NCBI GenBank assembly: GCA_051877575.1
Contig: JBJEJA010000029.1
Location: 1 to 39,830, forward strand
Reading direction: 5' to 3'
DNA: 39,830 nucleotides
DNA from: UBA2882 sp051877575
GTDB taxonomy: Bacteria; Bacillota; Clostridia; Lachnospirales; Lachnospiraceae
In this document: positions 24,015-33,134 of the stretch, piece after piece
Layout of the letters: each line of letters starts with the position of its first letter
Numbering within the stretch: position 1 is the stretch's first letter
Translations under genes and position numbers: made by a program
Notes under the pieces: model-generated
Seen by the model: the letters and a program-made list of their open reading frames with translations, nothing else
Databases searched by the model: none
Told to the model about the DNA's origin: nothing

Positions 24015-25349
24015 TTACTCAGCTCTTGCCGGTGCGACAAACATGGCATAGTCCGCTGTTTTTTTCAGAACATCCTCATCTGCAAAGATATCACAGGAAC
24101 CGATATAGCTGTTACCTGCCGCTATGATCTCATCCACATAATCCGTATCAACTGCTATGACATTTCCCTTTTCATCCGTTAAAACGAAAATAACCTCTCC
24201 GGGAATCATATCGATATCTTCTGAACAGTACATCTCATAATCAACAGTCAGATATCCATCCTCTGCACTTCCGCTTATGGTCACATCTGCTTCACCTGCC
24301 ACATAATCATCTATGGGATCAAAATTCAAGTCACAATTTTCCCAATGGATCCGTCCATCCGGGATGCCATCTCCGCAATTGATTGTATCAATTAGGGTAT
24401 TTCCTTTGCAAAGAGTACCGGTATAGAAAAATGTAGACCCAATCTCACTGCCGTCTGTCCCATATGCAACCGCATCTGCGGAAAAGGATACCTGATCTTC
24501 ATACAAGTTCGTGAATGCTACCAACAGACAGTTTTCCCCATACTCTACAAAAGGTGCAATGCTGATGACAAATCCCGGATAATCTTCATAAGGAGCATAG
24601 GTAATTCCCCAATTTATTTTATTGTAGTCTGTATCAAGCGTAGCCAATGCATTCTCAACATCTGCATCCAAAGTACTCATCTTACCGCTCTTCTGAGATG
24701 ATTGTGTAGAATCCTCGTCTGTTGCATTGTCTTTCAATTCAGCACCATCTTTTTGATCATCCTCATCATTAAGCTCCGTATCGGATGCCGTTCCCTTATA
24801 TGCATAAGGATCTGAGGATGCACCTTCCAGCGCCGTCCCACGGAATGCCACCAGCCGGAATACATCCGCATCCGTATGGGATTCCAAGACAAGTCCGCAG
24901 TCCAGTCCGCAGTCTGCCATGTATGAGAACGCATCAATACTTCCGTTATTCTCTATATAAAGAAAATCTCTTCCATTGATTGTCTCAACATCATCAATCT
25001 GCGCTGTCAGAGTCCGGTAAGCATCATTATTCATGCATGCTGCATACAGTACGGTGTTTCCATCTTTATCAAGGATATTGAACCCACTGTTTTCTTCTTC
25101 CAGTTCAAATTTGTGTCCCTCTGTCGTATCTACATAGACCTGCATTTCTCCCAACCCATCCAGCGTAAACGTATAAGCCATATATGTAGATTTGGTCCCC
25201 TTTTGACCTTCATACTTATCCGGGAATAAATCTGCCTGATGCTCGGATTTTGTGGGACTCCCTATAGAAAATCCGCATCCTGTCATAATTACCAGCAACA
25301 ATCCCATTATGAGTGCAATTAAAATGCGTTTCTTTGTTTCCTTCACCAT
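24015..25349 (-). CDS. Putative surface lipoprotein
   Basis: 444 residues. The N terminus is a lipoprotein signal (KKRILIALIMGLLLVI) with lipobox MTGC, lipid cysteine C25. The chosen ATG at 25349 has GGGAGGA upstream; eight codons more are open before it. An acidic, D/E-rich linker (DTELNDEDDQKDGAELKDN) separates two beta-rich halves; the C-terminal half (about 275-440) resembles an extracellular beta-sandwich. No catalytic motif is recognised. It follows the membrane-anchored protein gene by 58 bp and is probably co-transcribed with it. Confidence 0.75.
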   Translation of the reverse strand: MVKETKKRILIALIMGLLLVIMTGCGFSIGSPTKSEHQADLFPDKYEGQKGTKSTYMAYTFTLDGLGEMQVYVDTTEGHKFELEEENSGFNILDKDGNTVLYAACMNNDAYRTLTAQIDDVETINGRDFLYIENNGSIDAFSYMADCGLDCGLVLESHTDADVFRLVAFRGTALEGASSDPYAYKGTASDTELNDEDDQKDGAELKDNATDEDSTQSSQKSGKMSTLDADVENALATLDTDYNKINWGITYAPYEDYPGFVISIAPFVEYGENCLLVAFTNLYEDQVSFSADAVAYGTDGSEIGSTFFYTGTLCKGNTLIDTINCGDGIPDGRIHWENCDLNFDPIDDYVAGEADVTISGSAEDGYLTVDYEMYCSEDIDMIPGEVIFVLTDEKGNVIAVDTDYVDEIIAAGNSYIGSCDIFADEDVLKKTADYAMFVAPARAE

Positions 25350-25407
25350 CTGTTCCTCCCATTCTTTTATCATTCATTCTAATATCATATTGTAATAACA
25401 ACCTTAC

Positions 25408-26091
25408 TTACTTTTCATTTTCATATTCTATATGAAAAACATTTTCATATTGCCTGATAGATGGTTCCGTATCTGCTCCAAACTCCACCGCTCTCACACA
25501 ATAATAATAGTCTTCTCCCAATTTGATCACAGCAACAAGTGTTCCCTGCATCTGCTCATAATCATTTTGAGAATATTTCGTAAAATAGCGGACCTGCCGA
25601 TCAAAAAGCGTTGTTACCGTAATATCCGAATCATCCACTCTCTCTAAGTATACCATCTGCATCTCTTCCAACCAGGCATCCGCATCCATTTCTTTTCCTT
25701 GATTAATCACGGAATTTTCGGGATGCTCTGTATCTATGAGTGCACTGTCTTCTTTATGATTGCAATACAGAAAAACATCCAGCATCACCGAGTAATTCGT
25801 GTTGAAATAATTTTTTGCATCACATGCCTCTTCTACTGTTTCATCCTGAAAATAAAAATCTTCGGGCAGTCGATAGTCTACCGATATTCCATCCAGCGAA
25901 AGTTCGTCACGGTCTATCGTTTCTTCGCCTTCACGATTGACCCCGACATCATCATAACCACTCCTGCTATTTGTGAGCTCATCCTGACTTTTTCCTTTTT
26001 TCAACAGAAACAGGATCGTCACTACAATTATGACAATGAAAACAGCGATCAATGCGAGAAAAAATATCATACCTTTTTTTCCTTTTTTCAT
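25408..26091 (-). CDS. Membrane-anchored extracytoplasmic protein, unknown function
   Basis: 227 residues. Short basic start, one membrane helix (about residues 8-30, MIFFLALIAVFIVIIVVTIL), then an external polar domain with D/E-rich linker. No family recognised. AAGGAGGTGAT, a near-perfect ribosome binding sequence, lies 13 bases before the ATG, a little far. It is upstream of the lipoprotein gene and separated from the XRE gene by a terminator at 26131-26164, so it likely has its own promoter. Confidence 0.7.
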   Translation of the reverse strand: MKKGKKGMIFFLALIAVFIVIIVVTILFLLKKGKSQDELTNSRSGYDDVGVNREGEETIDRDELSLDGISVDYRLPEDFYFQDETVEEACDAKNYFNTNYSVMLDVFLYCNHKEDSALIDTEHPENSVINQGKEMDADAWLEEMQMVYLERVDDSDITVTTLFDRQVRYFTKYSQNDYEQMQGTLVAVIKLGEDYYYCVRAVEFGADTEPSIRQYENVFHIEYENEK

Positions 26092-26130
26092 TCTCCGGTA
26101 TCACCTCCTTATATTGCTTTTCATCATAAC

Positions 26131-26164
26131 AAAAAACCAAACTGACACTATCAATTTGGTTTTT
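26131..26164. terminator. Bidirectional terminator after the XRE regulator
   Basis: AAAACCAAA (26133-26141) and TTTGGTTTT (26155-26163) enclose a 13-base loop, with A/T runs on both outer sides. It ends the minus-strand regulator gene. Confidence 0.75.
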
Positions 26165-26195
26165 CAAATACGCAATTTAAGCTTGCATTCCTTTA

Positions 26196-26879
26196 TTAAT
26201 TCACACTTCCGGATTTATTCCTCTTCAGATCCTGATAATATGAATAACCCAGAATACCGCTCAGGAATATAAACAGGCACGTAATCGCAAAGGGCAAAAT
26301 CAATGTTTTGGAATAGTATTCAAATTTCATCTTCTTGGGATTACCTATATCTGAAAAACAGAATATGGCATCTCCCTCCGAAAGATTCCTGCTGTCAATC
26401 CACACACGATCCTTGGCATAGTTACCCATGGAATCGAATTTGCTCACTTCCACATAAGAGTATTGTTCTATCACTTGATCAATAATTGCAATATCCGAAT
26501 TCATCTTATCAGAATCCGTTGCGAATCCCGAGAATAAATCTATGGTAAACACAACACAGATCACAGTCAACACAATACAGAATACCAACCCCGCCATATG
26601 TAACATGCGAAAAAGATGCCCCACTCTGCCATTTTCCGATATTTCTTCGCTTACCTGCTTTTCTTTTTCCTCTTCCGCCTGTTTCCCAAAGACCATATAA
26701 TCAAGACTTATTTCATAGATCTTTGCCAATGCAAACAGCTTGTCCGTATCCGGCAATGTCTTGTCCAGCTCCCAGTTCGACACGGACTGCCTGCTGACCA
26801 TCAGTTCTCCTGCCAGATCTTCCTGCGTCAATCCCTTTTTCTTACGAAGTGCAAGTAGCCGTTCCCCCATTGTTTCCAT
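26196..26879 (-). CDS. XRE-family regulator with membrane helices
   Basis: 228 residues. Residues 5-60 form a canonical helix-turn-helix: LRKKKGLTQEDLAGELMVSRQSVSNWE. Two hydrophobic segments follow (about 100-125 and 200-220), with an extracytoplasmic loop between, so it is probably membrane-tethered. The ATG at 26879 is eight bases after GAGGGG; a TTG five codons earlier overlaps that site. The gene begins 11 bp after the hydrolase stop and is likely transcribed with it. Targets unknown; the membrane-protein/lipoprotein pair downstream is a candidate. Confidence 0.83.
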   Translation of the reverse strand: METMGERLLALRKKKGLTQEDLAGELMVSRQSVSNWELDKTLPDTDKLFALAKIYEISLDYMVFGKQAEEEKEKQVSEEISENGRVGHLFRMLHMAGLVFCIVLTVICVVFTIDLFSGFATDSDKMNSDIAIIDQVIEQYSYVEVSKFDSMGNYAKDRVWIDSRNLSEGDAIFCFSDIGNPKKMKFEYYSKTLILPFAITCLFIFLSGILGYSYYQDLKRNKSGSVN

Positions 26880-26890
26880 ATGTACACCCC

Positions 26891-27634
26891 TCAATCATTC
26901 TGTTCCGAATCTGACACCACCCGGACAATTAACTCATTCAGTCTTTTTGAAAACATCGGCGGAATGTTATGTGCGGCTTTTTTCCAGATTTCGTATTTAC
27001 AGTTTTTGTTTTTATCCGCCATAGCCTTCACACTATTTTTTACCTCTTCCTGCTCTTTCTCTCCCGCCAAGGCATAAACCGGTATCGACACGTCCTCGAA
27101 TCCCCTGACCGAATCGAGTGTTATTCCGTTGTCCACCGAACTTCTGATGGTTTCTATTGTCACTTCCTGCATCTGATCCACAAATTCTTTTCTTTGCTGT
27201 CCGGGCAATCCATTCAAAAATCCAATCAGGTTACAAAGCCATTTTTTCTTAAACGAAGCAAATTGCTTTTCATTCTGCTCCATAACATATTGCAGCATTT
27301 TATCATTCTTATCAAGCCACGGACTGATGATAATAGCTGCAGAAAACAAATCGGGATGTTCTGCAACCATTTTATATGCAATCTGGGCTCCCAGAGAAAA
27401 GCCGATTAACACAACTTTTTGATTCAGATCCGTTAGCAATTTAACCAGTTCTTCTATTTGCTGATCGGCATCAAAAGTTTTATCTGTTTCATTGCCAAAC
27501 CCCATAAGATGGGGAATCATGATATGATACCTCTCAGCCAGAACATATTGTTTTCCAAATGAATGCACGAAATTAGCTCCATGCAGCATGACAATTATCT
27601 GCTTATTTTCTTTTCCGTACTCATCAATGTACAT
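26891..27634 (-). CDS. Alpha/beta hydrolase
   Basis: 247 residues. The HGANFVHSF oxyanion region near the start, nucleophile motif GFSLG (S around residue 97), a lid-like insert (about 125-175) and a final histidine in AAHNIPP give the complete serine-hydrolase order; the acid is probably in AGEKEQEE. GAAAGGAG precedes the ATG. Substrate unknown. Immediately followed by the XRE gene. Confidence 0.85.
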   Translation of the reverse strand: MYIDEYGKENKQIIVMLHGANFVHSFGKQYVLAERYHIMIPHLMGFGNETDKTFDADQQIEELVKLLTDLNQKVVLIGFSLGAQIAYKMVAEHPDLFSAAIIISPWLDKNDKMLQYVMEQNEKQFASFKKKWLCNLIGFLNGLPGQQRKEFVDQMQEVTIETIRSSVDNGITLDSVRGFEDVSIPVYALAGEKEQEEVKNSVKAMADKNKNCKYEIWKKAAHNIPPMFSKRLNELIVRVVSDSEQND

Positions 27635-27743
27635 TTCCGTTCTCCTTTCATTGCGCGTATTTTCATACTCTCTCCTTTATCTGCCAAAACTGCAAGAACG
27701 AGCTGCCTTTTTAAATATACTTTATTATACATTTTTATGATTT

Positions 27744-29261
27744 CTAATTTTCTACCGCTCTATATGCGAGCTCTTTAATTCTTTCCACCATATTCTCAAT
27801 CTCTGCAACTCCGGCACTGTTCTCCTGGGTGGCCGCCGTCACATGTTCAATTGCGCTGTAATTGCTCTGTGTATTCGAGTTCACCTGATCCATGCCCTTT
27901 GCAACTTCACCGCTCTGTCCCTTGATATTCTCAACAGTCCTATCCATTTCCATAATCCGATCCGACATCCGGCTGTTAGAAGAAGTAATTACCGCAGTGG
28001 AATTACCGACTTCACGGATACTCTCCATGCCTGTTTTGGTCAACTGCACGCTGTGCTCCATGACATTTACTGCATTTTCTGTATGATGGACCACTTCCGT
28101 TACGATTTTTCCGATATCGTCAACAGCAGTTTTTGTCTGTTCTGCCAGTTTCTGAATCTGACCGGCTACTACCGCAAAGCCCTTACCGTGCTCACCTGCC
28201 CTTGCCGCTTCTATAGAGGCATTCAGTGCAAGAATGTTGGTCTGATTGGAGATTCCGGTAATGACTCTGATAATATCTAAAATCTCTTTTGATTTTTCGC
28301 CCAATTGCCATATGACATCCTTACACTCGCTGGTACTTGCATGGATTTGCTCCATACTGTCCGTTGCATCATCCATCTTTTCCTGATTTTCCTTAGTTGT
28401 CTCATTAATTTGTCTTGCAAGATCGGCAACCTGTCCGTTCATTGTCCCAAGTGCGATCAGCCGGGTATTGATATCCTGTGTTCTTTCATTAATGCCTGTT
28501 ATTTCATCTGTGTTTTCACTAAAGCTTTGTAATACACTGCCTGTTTCTTCCGCAATCTGTCCATTTGCTTTCATGGAAGCCTCTGTAATTACCGACAACT
28601 CTTTTACCATTTGAAGCAGTTCATCCGATGTCTGTCTTGACTTTTCCTGCATCTGCTTCATATGATTCATGATTCTTTCCTGTTCTTCGGCATCCAACAA
28701 GTTGGAAAGCATTCCTGCCGTCCTCTCACAGAGCATGGTAAAAATAGCAGCAATCGCAACCAACACAAGAGCTCTTGGCACAATTCCGTAAACAATCAGC
28801 TTATACAGATTGGTAAAATTCTTGTCCGGAAGTGTATTCAAGGCAAAATCAAGCCATTGCCCTACAGAAACTCCCACTACCGACAAAATCGTAGTCAGAA
28901 TGTTCAGTTTCTTTGAAAAATAAAGACTTGCAATCGCAATGGCATAAATAAACAGAAGTACCGCATGATATCCCAATGTGGATGCCGCAACCGTGACAAA
29001 TGCAACAGCGCATATAATCAGAACATATTTTACATAGCTTTTCTGCTGTTTCCCTACACATACAATCAGCGTGGGAATCCACAGGAGTACAGACCCTGTC
29101 ACGTATGCCAAAGTCATAATCCCCATATCAATCACGAAAATCCCAAACACATTGAGCAGATATACCAGCGTGAAAATCAAAAATGTAATTCTCATCACCT
29201 TCGCAACTGCCCGGTTAGCCTGTTTCTCATTTTGAATCAATACACTGCTTTTTTCTTCCAT
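27744..29261 (-). CDS. Methyl-accepting chemotaxis protein
   Basis: 505 residues. About six hydrophobic segments fill residues 20-185 with little extracytoplasmic sequence, so the sensor is membrane-embedded instead of a classical periplasmic domain. The signalling hairpin has the highly conserved tip ISNQTNILALNASIEAARAGEHGKGFAVVA, with methylation helices on both sides and a heptad-rich coiled coil. A GGAG ribosome binding site precedes the start. It should relay a membrane-sensed stimulus to CheA/CheW and supports a motile host. No HAMP domain is clear. Confidence 0.92.
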   Translation of the reverse strand: MEEKSSVLIQNEKQANRAVAKVMRITFLIFTLVYLLNVFGIFVIDMGIMTLAYVTGSVLLWIPTLIVCVGKQQKSYVKYVLIICAVAFVTVAASTLGYHAVLLFIYAIAIASLYFSKKLNILTTILSVVGVSVGQWLDFALNTLPDKNFTNLYKLIVYGIVPRALVLVAIAAIFTMLCERTAGMLSNLLDAEEQERIMNHMKQMQEKSRQTSDELLQMVKELSVITEASMKANGQIAEETGSVLQSFSENTDEITGINERTQDINTRLIALGTMNGQVADLARQINETTKENQEKMDDATDSMEQIHASTSECKDVIWQLGEKSKEILDIIRVITGISNQTNILALNASIEAARAGEHGKGFAVVAGQIQKLAEQTKTAVDDIGKIVTEVVHHTENAVNVMEHSVQLTKTGMESIREVGNSTAVITSSNSRMSDRIMEMDRTVENIKGQSGEVAKGMDQVNSNTQSNYSAIEHVTAATQENSAGVAEIENMVERIKELAYRAVEN

Positions 29262-29308
29262 ACCATTTTCTCCTTTACCTATCCCCCAATTTACTTTTCA
29301 AGCAAATA

Positions 29309-29932
29309 TTATTTTTTTACTAACTCACAGAATATTGCATCCCGATCAAAATTATTTTCCACAAAACCCGGAATTTCCTTGATCGCTTTGCAGAGACTGA
29401 CGCTAAAGCCGGTCAAAATCGTTTGCGTTTCCTGCTCGGAATAAGAACAGCCGCCGGTTACAACGAGCGTTGCCAGACTGTGAACCACAAGCCACATATC
29501 TCGGAAATAACGGTCTGCCGTCTTCGCATCCATATGATATGTCTGTTGCAGAGACTCCCTTACCAAATCCTGAGAATGCTGCAGGGCAACCGTGACACTG
29601 TTGTTGTCGTCCCCCTGTGTCGTTAAAAACAATAACCGATATAACTCCGGTTCTTCTTTTGCAAAACGAATATACTGCATTCCAAAACCCAGAAATGGAA
29701 TTTCCATATGAAGCCCCTCTGTCACATAATTGTCATACAGTCTTGCGGCGGCAAGACGGACTTCATGCTTAGCTTCTTCAATCGTATGAAAGCAGGTAAA
29801 TACCGGCTGGGTGGAAACGCCGAGTTCATCTGCCAATGCTTTTGCCGTAAATGCATTGATCCCCTTAGCACGGACCACACGCACGGCACCCTCAATCATT
29901 TCTTCCCTGGTAAATTTATTTTTTGGAGCCAT
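29309..29932 (-). CDS. TetR-family regulator
   Basis: 207 residues from the ATG at 29932, which has AGAGGA eight bases upstream; ten further codons are open but unsupported. Helix-turn-helix: AFTAKALADELGVSTQPVFTCF. The C-terminal part (FLGFGMQYIRFAKEEPELYRLLF) is the hydrophobic ligand domain of a large TetR subgroup. A 34-bp palindrome directly upstream (29956-29989) should be its operator. The MCP gene follows by 47 bp in the same direction and may be its target. Confidence 0.85.
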   Translation of the reverse strand: MAPKNKFTREEMIEGAVRVVRAKGINAFTAKALADELGVSTQPVFTCFHTIEEAKHEVRLAAARLYDNYVTEGLHMEIPFLGFGMQYIRFAKEEPELYRLLFLTTQGDDNNSVTVALQHSQDLVRESLQQTYHMDAKTADRYFRDMWLVVHSLATLVVTGGCSYSEQETQTILTGFSVSLCKAIKEIPGFVENNFDRDAIFCELVKK

Positions 29933-29955
29933 TATTTCCGTCCTCTCTAAAATGA

Positions 29956-29989
29956 TTATCAATATATATCGTTCAATATATATTGATAA
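29956..29989. promoter_or_regulatory. 34-bp perfect-arm palindrome, likely TetR operator
   Basis: Arms TTATCAATATATAT (29956-29969) and ATATATATTGATAA (29976-29989) are perfect reverse complements around the six-base centre CGTTCA. It lies 24 bp before the TetR start codon, in the promoter region, as expected for autoregulation. Confidence 0.75.
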
Positions 29990-30035
29990 CTATTATACGT
30001 GGGTAAGCCACGCCTGTCAATACTCGGGTATGAGC

Positions 30036-30082
30036 AAAAAAATCGGGCAAAAACCGGTAAATTTTTCCTCCGGTCTTTGCCC
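30036..30082 (-). terminator. Rho-independent terminator of the REC/HD-GYP gene
   Basis: Arms GGGCAAAGACCGG (30082-30070) and CCGGTTTTTGCCC (30057-30045), one mismatch, are followed on the minus strand by GATTTTTTT. Confidence 0.85.
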
Positions 30083-30089
30083 TCGCATT

Positions 30090-31100
30090 TTATTCTTCTC
30101 TCATTTTGTATTCGGTATCTTCATCAATCATGGCAAGCATGATATCCGCAAACTGCGGGTCAAACTGCGTTCCCTTACCTTTCTCAATTTCTTCACGGAC
30201 AATGCTCTGGGGAAGTATGTCTCGATAGCTTCTCCTGCTGCTCATGGCATCGTAAGCATCCGCCACGGCAATGATCCGAGCCTCTTCCGGAATATCCGCT
30301 CCGGCTAATCCATCCGGATAACCTTTTCCGTCATACCGCTCATGATGCCATCTGGCACCGGTCGCAAGTGCGGGCATTTCTTTGATATTTTCCAAAATCC
30401 GCGCGCCCATTTCCGGATGCTTCTTGATCATCTCATACTCTTCATCATTGAGTTTCGACGGTTTGTTAATCACGACATCCGGCACACCGATTTTTCCTAC
30501 ATCATGTAAAAGCCCTAACATATAGATATTACTTTGTGCTTTCTCGGAATATCCGTGCCGTCTTGCAATTTCTCTCGAATAATCCGCCACACGTCCGGAA
30601 TGACCGTTTGTATATGTGTCCTTTGCATCAATTGCCTCTGCCAGTGAACGAACGACATGTATAAAAAGCTTTTCGTTTTCTTCCGTCTTCTTTTCTACTT
30701 CCTGGGAAAGATTCCGCTGCAGACGAATCAACTCGATTATATGCCTTACTCTCAACGTCAGCACTTCCGGGACAAACGGCTTTTTGATGAAATCCATTGC
30801 TCCGAGAGACAACCCTTTTGTCTCGGATTCCTCGTCTTCATCCGCCGTGAGGAAAATAACCGGAATTTCATCTTTTCCATTCTCTTGTTCGCGAAGCTTT
30901 TTCAGGGTTTCAAAGCCATCCATTCCCGGCATTTTGATATCCAGAAGTATCAAATCCGGAGCTTCATTATCTTTGATATATTCCAACAATGCCTGCCCAG
31001 ATTTTAATGCCGTTACCCGCATGTTGTTCTTACTTAAAATATGACCCGCCATTTTCAGATTCAGAGTATCATCGTCTACTACAATTACCCAATCTGCCAT
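30090..31100 (-). CDS. Response regulator with HD-GYP c-di-GMP phosphodiesterase domain
   Basis: 336 residues. The receiver domain (1-120) has acidic pocket VVDDD, phosphorylation site D54 in LLDIKMPG and lysine in FIKKPF. The HD-GYP domain (about 145-336) has all hallmarks: HDVGKIGVPD, KKHPEMGA, HHERYDGKGYPDG and ADAYDAM. It is predicted to hydrolyse cyclic di-GMP, and phosphorylation would tune this. GGAGG precedes the ATG. No histidine kinase gene is adjacent; upstream lies only a broken gene. With the MCP this points to control of motility versus attachment. Confidence 0.93.
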   Translation of the reverse strand: MADWVIVVDDDTLNLKMAGHILSKNNMRVTALKSGQALLEYIKDNEAPDLILLDIKMPGMDGFETLKKLREQENGKDEIPVIFLTADEDEESETKGLSLGAMDFIKKPFVPEVLTLRVRHIIELIRLQRNLSQEVEKKTEENEKLFIHVVRSLAEAIDAKDTYTNGHSGRVADYSREIARRHGYSEKAQSNIYMLGLLHDVGKIGVPDVVINKPSKLNDEEYEMIKKHPEMGARILENIKEMPALATGARWHHERYDGKGYPDGLAGADIPEEARIIAVADAYDAMSSRRSYRDILPQSIVREEIEKGKGTQFDPQFADIMLAMIDEDTEYKMREE

Positions 31101-31115
31101 TTCATTTTCCTCCTG

Positions 31116-31412
31116 TCATTTCTCTGATTTCAAAATCCCACCAATTTTATCCGTAAGCTCTTTGTATTCTCCAAAAAGGTCGGCGTAATGCTTTTCAATA
31201 TAATTATCATCCACTTTCCCACCTGCCACAGCATTGTCCGTAAGCGCAATAATTGTCATGTCGCATCCTGATAGGGTAATGTCACATATGTTTTCCGCCG
31301 TTTTTCATGGCTCCTGTATACCATACAAGTTCCGTTGCCACAAAATCTTCCGGCATATCAAAGTCCGGTATTTTTTCCGTACCGCTTCCTTAATATATTC
31401 ACTTAGAATCTT
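31116..31412 (-). pseudogene. Frameshifted remnant upstream of the HD-GYP gene
   Basis: Two gene-like minus-strand frames overlap: one at 31412-31282 (KILSEYIKEAVRKKIPDFDM... ending GGKHM) and one at 31304-31116 (…CDITLSGCDMTIIALTDNAV ... GGILKSEK), joined by a frame change near 31285-31300. Neither has an intact start at its 5' end. An ATG at 31259, with AGGA upstream, could alone give a 47-residue product. The parent family is not recognised with confidence. Confidence 0.4.
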
Positions 31413-31463
31413 TTATAGCATAAAAATATAAATTAAGCAATTATTCCTTTTCCGTAATAGTTC

Positions 31464-31546
31464 TTGATTTGAGAAAAATATGCGATACAATAAATACGTT
31501 GAGTGGCTTTTTAGCGCAAATCCGAACATTTGGATTTGCGTTTTTT
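31464..31546 (+). promoter_or_regulatory. Promoter and terminator-like leader in front of a MATE remnant
   Basis: -35 TTGATT (31464-31469), 16-base spacer, -10 TACAAT (31486-31491), then after eight bases TGAGTGGC (31500-31507), then hairpin AGCGCAAATCC / GGATTTGCG (31513-31540) and TTTTTT. The order and spacing match the leader of the MATE gene at 10323-11753. Transcripts would be about 50 nt if terminated here. Confidence 0.6.
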
Positions 31547-31581
31547 CATATAAAGGAAAATAGATTAAGGGAGATGATAAC

Positions 31582-31817
31582 ATGATAGAAACCAAAGTCC
31601 CTGATTATCCGGAAAAAGAGCGCTTGGAAAGTCAAAGGAGTCCCCAATACTGTCCATCACACGTGAAATTGTTTTTGGTGCCGGGCTGCCCATTTTACTC
31701 CCTGCAACCCGGGGTCTATTTGCGCTTCCTTTCTTTATGCCCGTATCAGATGTTTTTACTTTTATTGCAGTGGCATTTGTCCTCAATAAAACAAGAAAAG
31801 AGTTGACTAAGAGATAA
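31582..31817 (+). pseudogene. MATE transporter remnant (start plus C-terminal end)
   Basis: An ATG at 31582 with GGGAGATG upstream begins a short frame (MIETKVPDYPEKE), but the recognisable part is in another frame, open from 31605 to the stop at 31817: LGKSKESPILSITREIVFGA, then GLPILLP and MPVSDVFTF. This aligns with the last helices of the MATE protein at 10323-11753 (LLSMVREIVFGVG, MPVSDVLTF). About 400 residues are missing, so an internal deletion joined the beginning to the end. Confidence 0.75.
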
Positions 31818-31849
31818 AAATGCCTGTGATAACCCGCATTCGGGACAAC

Positions 31850-31906
31850 AAAAAAGACATTATTGTGCCGATCATACCTAAATGATCACACTCTAATGTC
31901 TTTTTT
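31850..31906. terminator. Long bidirectional terminator hairpin
   Basis: AAAAAAGACATTA (31850-31862) and TAATGTCTTTTTT (31894-31906) pair perfectly over 13 bp, with inner pairs GTG/CAC and GATCAT/ATGATC. It sits between the MATE remnant and the convergent nuclease-like gene and could stop transcription from both. Confidence 0.85.
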
Positions 31907-31952
31907 ACCGCACAGCGATACTTTGTAACGATAATAGCTCGATTTCAAGCCC

Positions 31953-32966
31953 TCATGTCCAGGTTTCATTTCTAAGTAACTCTGCCAGTCTTTCTGTTGC
32001 AGGAATATGATCCGTACCTAACACCTTAGTCAAATCAAAAATTCTTGTACCCATAGGTGCTCTTGGAGTAATCTTCTTAAAATCAGTTTCATAGAACTTT
32101 TCTACAAAAAAATACCTATGTTCAATTGTTCTAAGGTCATACCCATGCGAATCTCCATCCTCCATAGCGCTTTCAATAACCGCCTTTCTTTCTTCTGTCA
32201 GTTCTCCGAATTCAGCGTTATATTTCACACCGTTTTCTGTTTTAACCGCAGTGATACGCGCAATTATCTTACCAATTGCGCGGACGCTTTTATTTTTATA
32301 AAGAGCTAATGTATCATGCGCTCTAAAACCTCTCTCTGCATTATCGTAATAAACATTGGCTTTCATATTGAAATCAAATGTTGTTCCCGCCAACTGCATT
32401 CTCATATATTTCCATGAATCAGAAACCGGAATCAAACCGTCTGTATAACAGTAATTAAGGTAATCATCCAATACATCTTGTATTTCATAATCTCGGTCAT
32501 CCAGCACGTCGCTGATGGCATTTGCTAATTCTTCGAACGTTGTATTTATATGGATTACGGGATGTGTCTGCTGTCCGTTGTACTCTTTCAGTTTTTCTTC
32601 AAATTTTTTCTTTTTATCTTCTGCCATATGTTCCGGCGCCAAAGTAATCATTACCTTGTATTTTTCATCGTTAAAAGATTTCAAATGTCTGATCAGCTGG
32701 TCCTCATAAAACCAATCTGACATTTTCGTTTCTACCACAATTTTAAAACTCTCCTGCTTGATTGTTGCATCAGGAACACTCTCGACACTCTTTTCCTGAA
32801 GTGTAAAGATAATTTCAGGACTAAATGAATCTGAAAAAAATTCTGATTTCAAGAACCTAAAGAATTTATCTGATGAATATGAATATAAACGTGACAACAA
32901 CAGCATGGTATTTGCTGTTGCTACATTTTCTTTTTCATTGTATCTCTGAAAATAATGTATTTTCAT
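31953..32966 (-). CDS. PD-(D/E)XK nuclease-like protein
   Basis: 337 residues. The nuclease core is visible at 50-95: SPEIIFTLQEKS, then PDATI (D66), then the strand KIVVETK (E79, K81), followed by EDQLIRHL, giving the D-(n)-ExK order with the QLxRH helix seen in many such enzymes. The remainder (about 150-337) is not recognised. Its start overlaps the small cysteine-rich gene by 32 bp, so it is in a tight operon with an XRE regulator and two small genes, as in restriction, anti-phage or toxin-type units. DNA or RNA cleavage is predicted, not shown. Confidence 0.65.
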   Translation of the reverse strand: MKIHYFQRYNEKENVATANTMLLLSRLYSYSSDKFFRFLKSEFFSDSFSPEIIFTLQEKSVESVPDATIKQESFKIVVETKMSDWFYEDQLIRHLKSFNDEKYKVMITLAPEHMAEDKKKKFEEKLKEYNGQQTHPVIHINTTFEELANAISDVLDDRDYEIQDVLDDYLNYCYTDGLIPVSDSWKYMRMQLAGTTFDFNMKANVYYDNAERGFRAHDTLALYKNKSVRAIGKIIARITAVKTENGVKYNAEFGELTEERKAVIESAMEDGDSHGYDLRTIEHRYFFVEKFYETDFKKITPRAPMGTRIFDLTKVLGTDHIPATERLAELLRNETWT

Positions 32967-33132
32967 GCCAGTCCTCCTTCATTACTGAATATGTTGCCAT
33001 ATTCATTGGTTCCTTCTCTTTCAATTGCTCTATAAGCGGAATCCCATCCGGATAAGCATCGCAAGCCATATTCCACCCCTCTATTATTCTACAGTTTTCA
33101 CAATTATCACATATTATAAAACCTACGGCCAT
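32935..33132 (-). CDS. Small cysteine-rich (putative zinc-binding) protein
   Basis: 65 residues. Pattern C8-xx-C11-xx-C14 then C24-DAYPDGIP resembles small proteins with CxxC...CxAFPDGIP, which appear as stand-alone zinc-ribbon-like factors. The C-terminal half diverges from that family and overlaps the nuclease-like gene. The ATG lies two bases after the previous stop, with GGGG seven bases upstream. Function unknown. Confidence 0.55.
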   Translation of the reverse strand: MAVGFIICDNCENCRIIEGWNMACDAYPDGIPLIEQLKEKEPMNMATYSVMKEDWHENTLFSEIQ

Positions 33133-33134
33133 AA

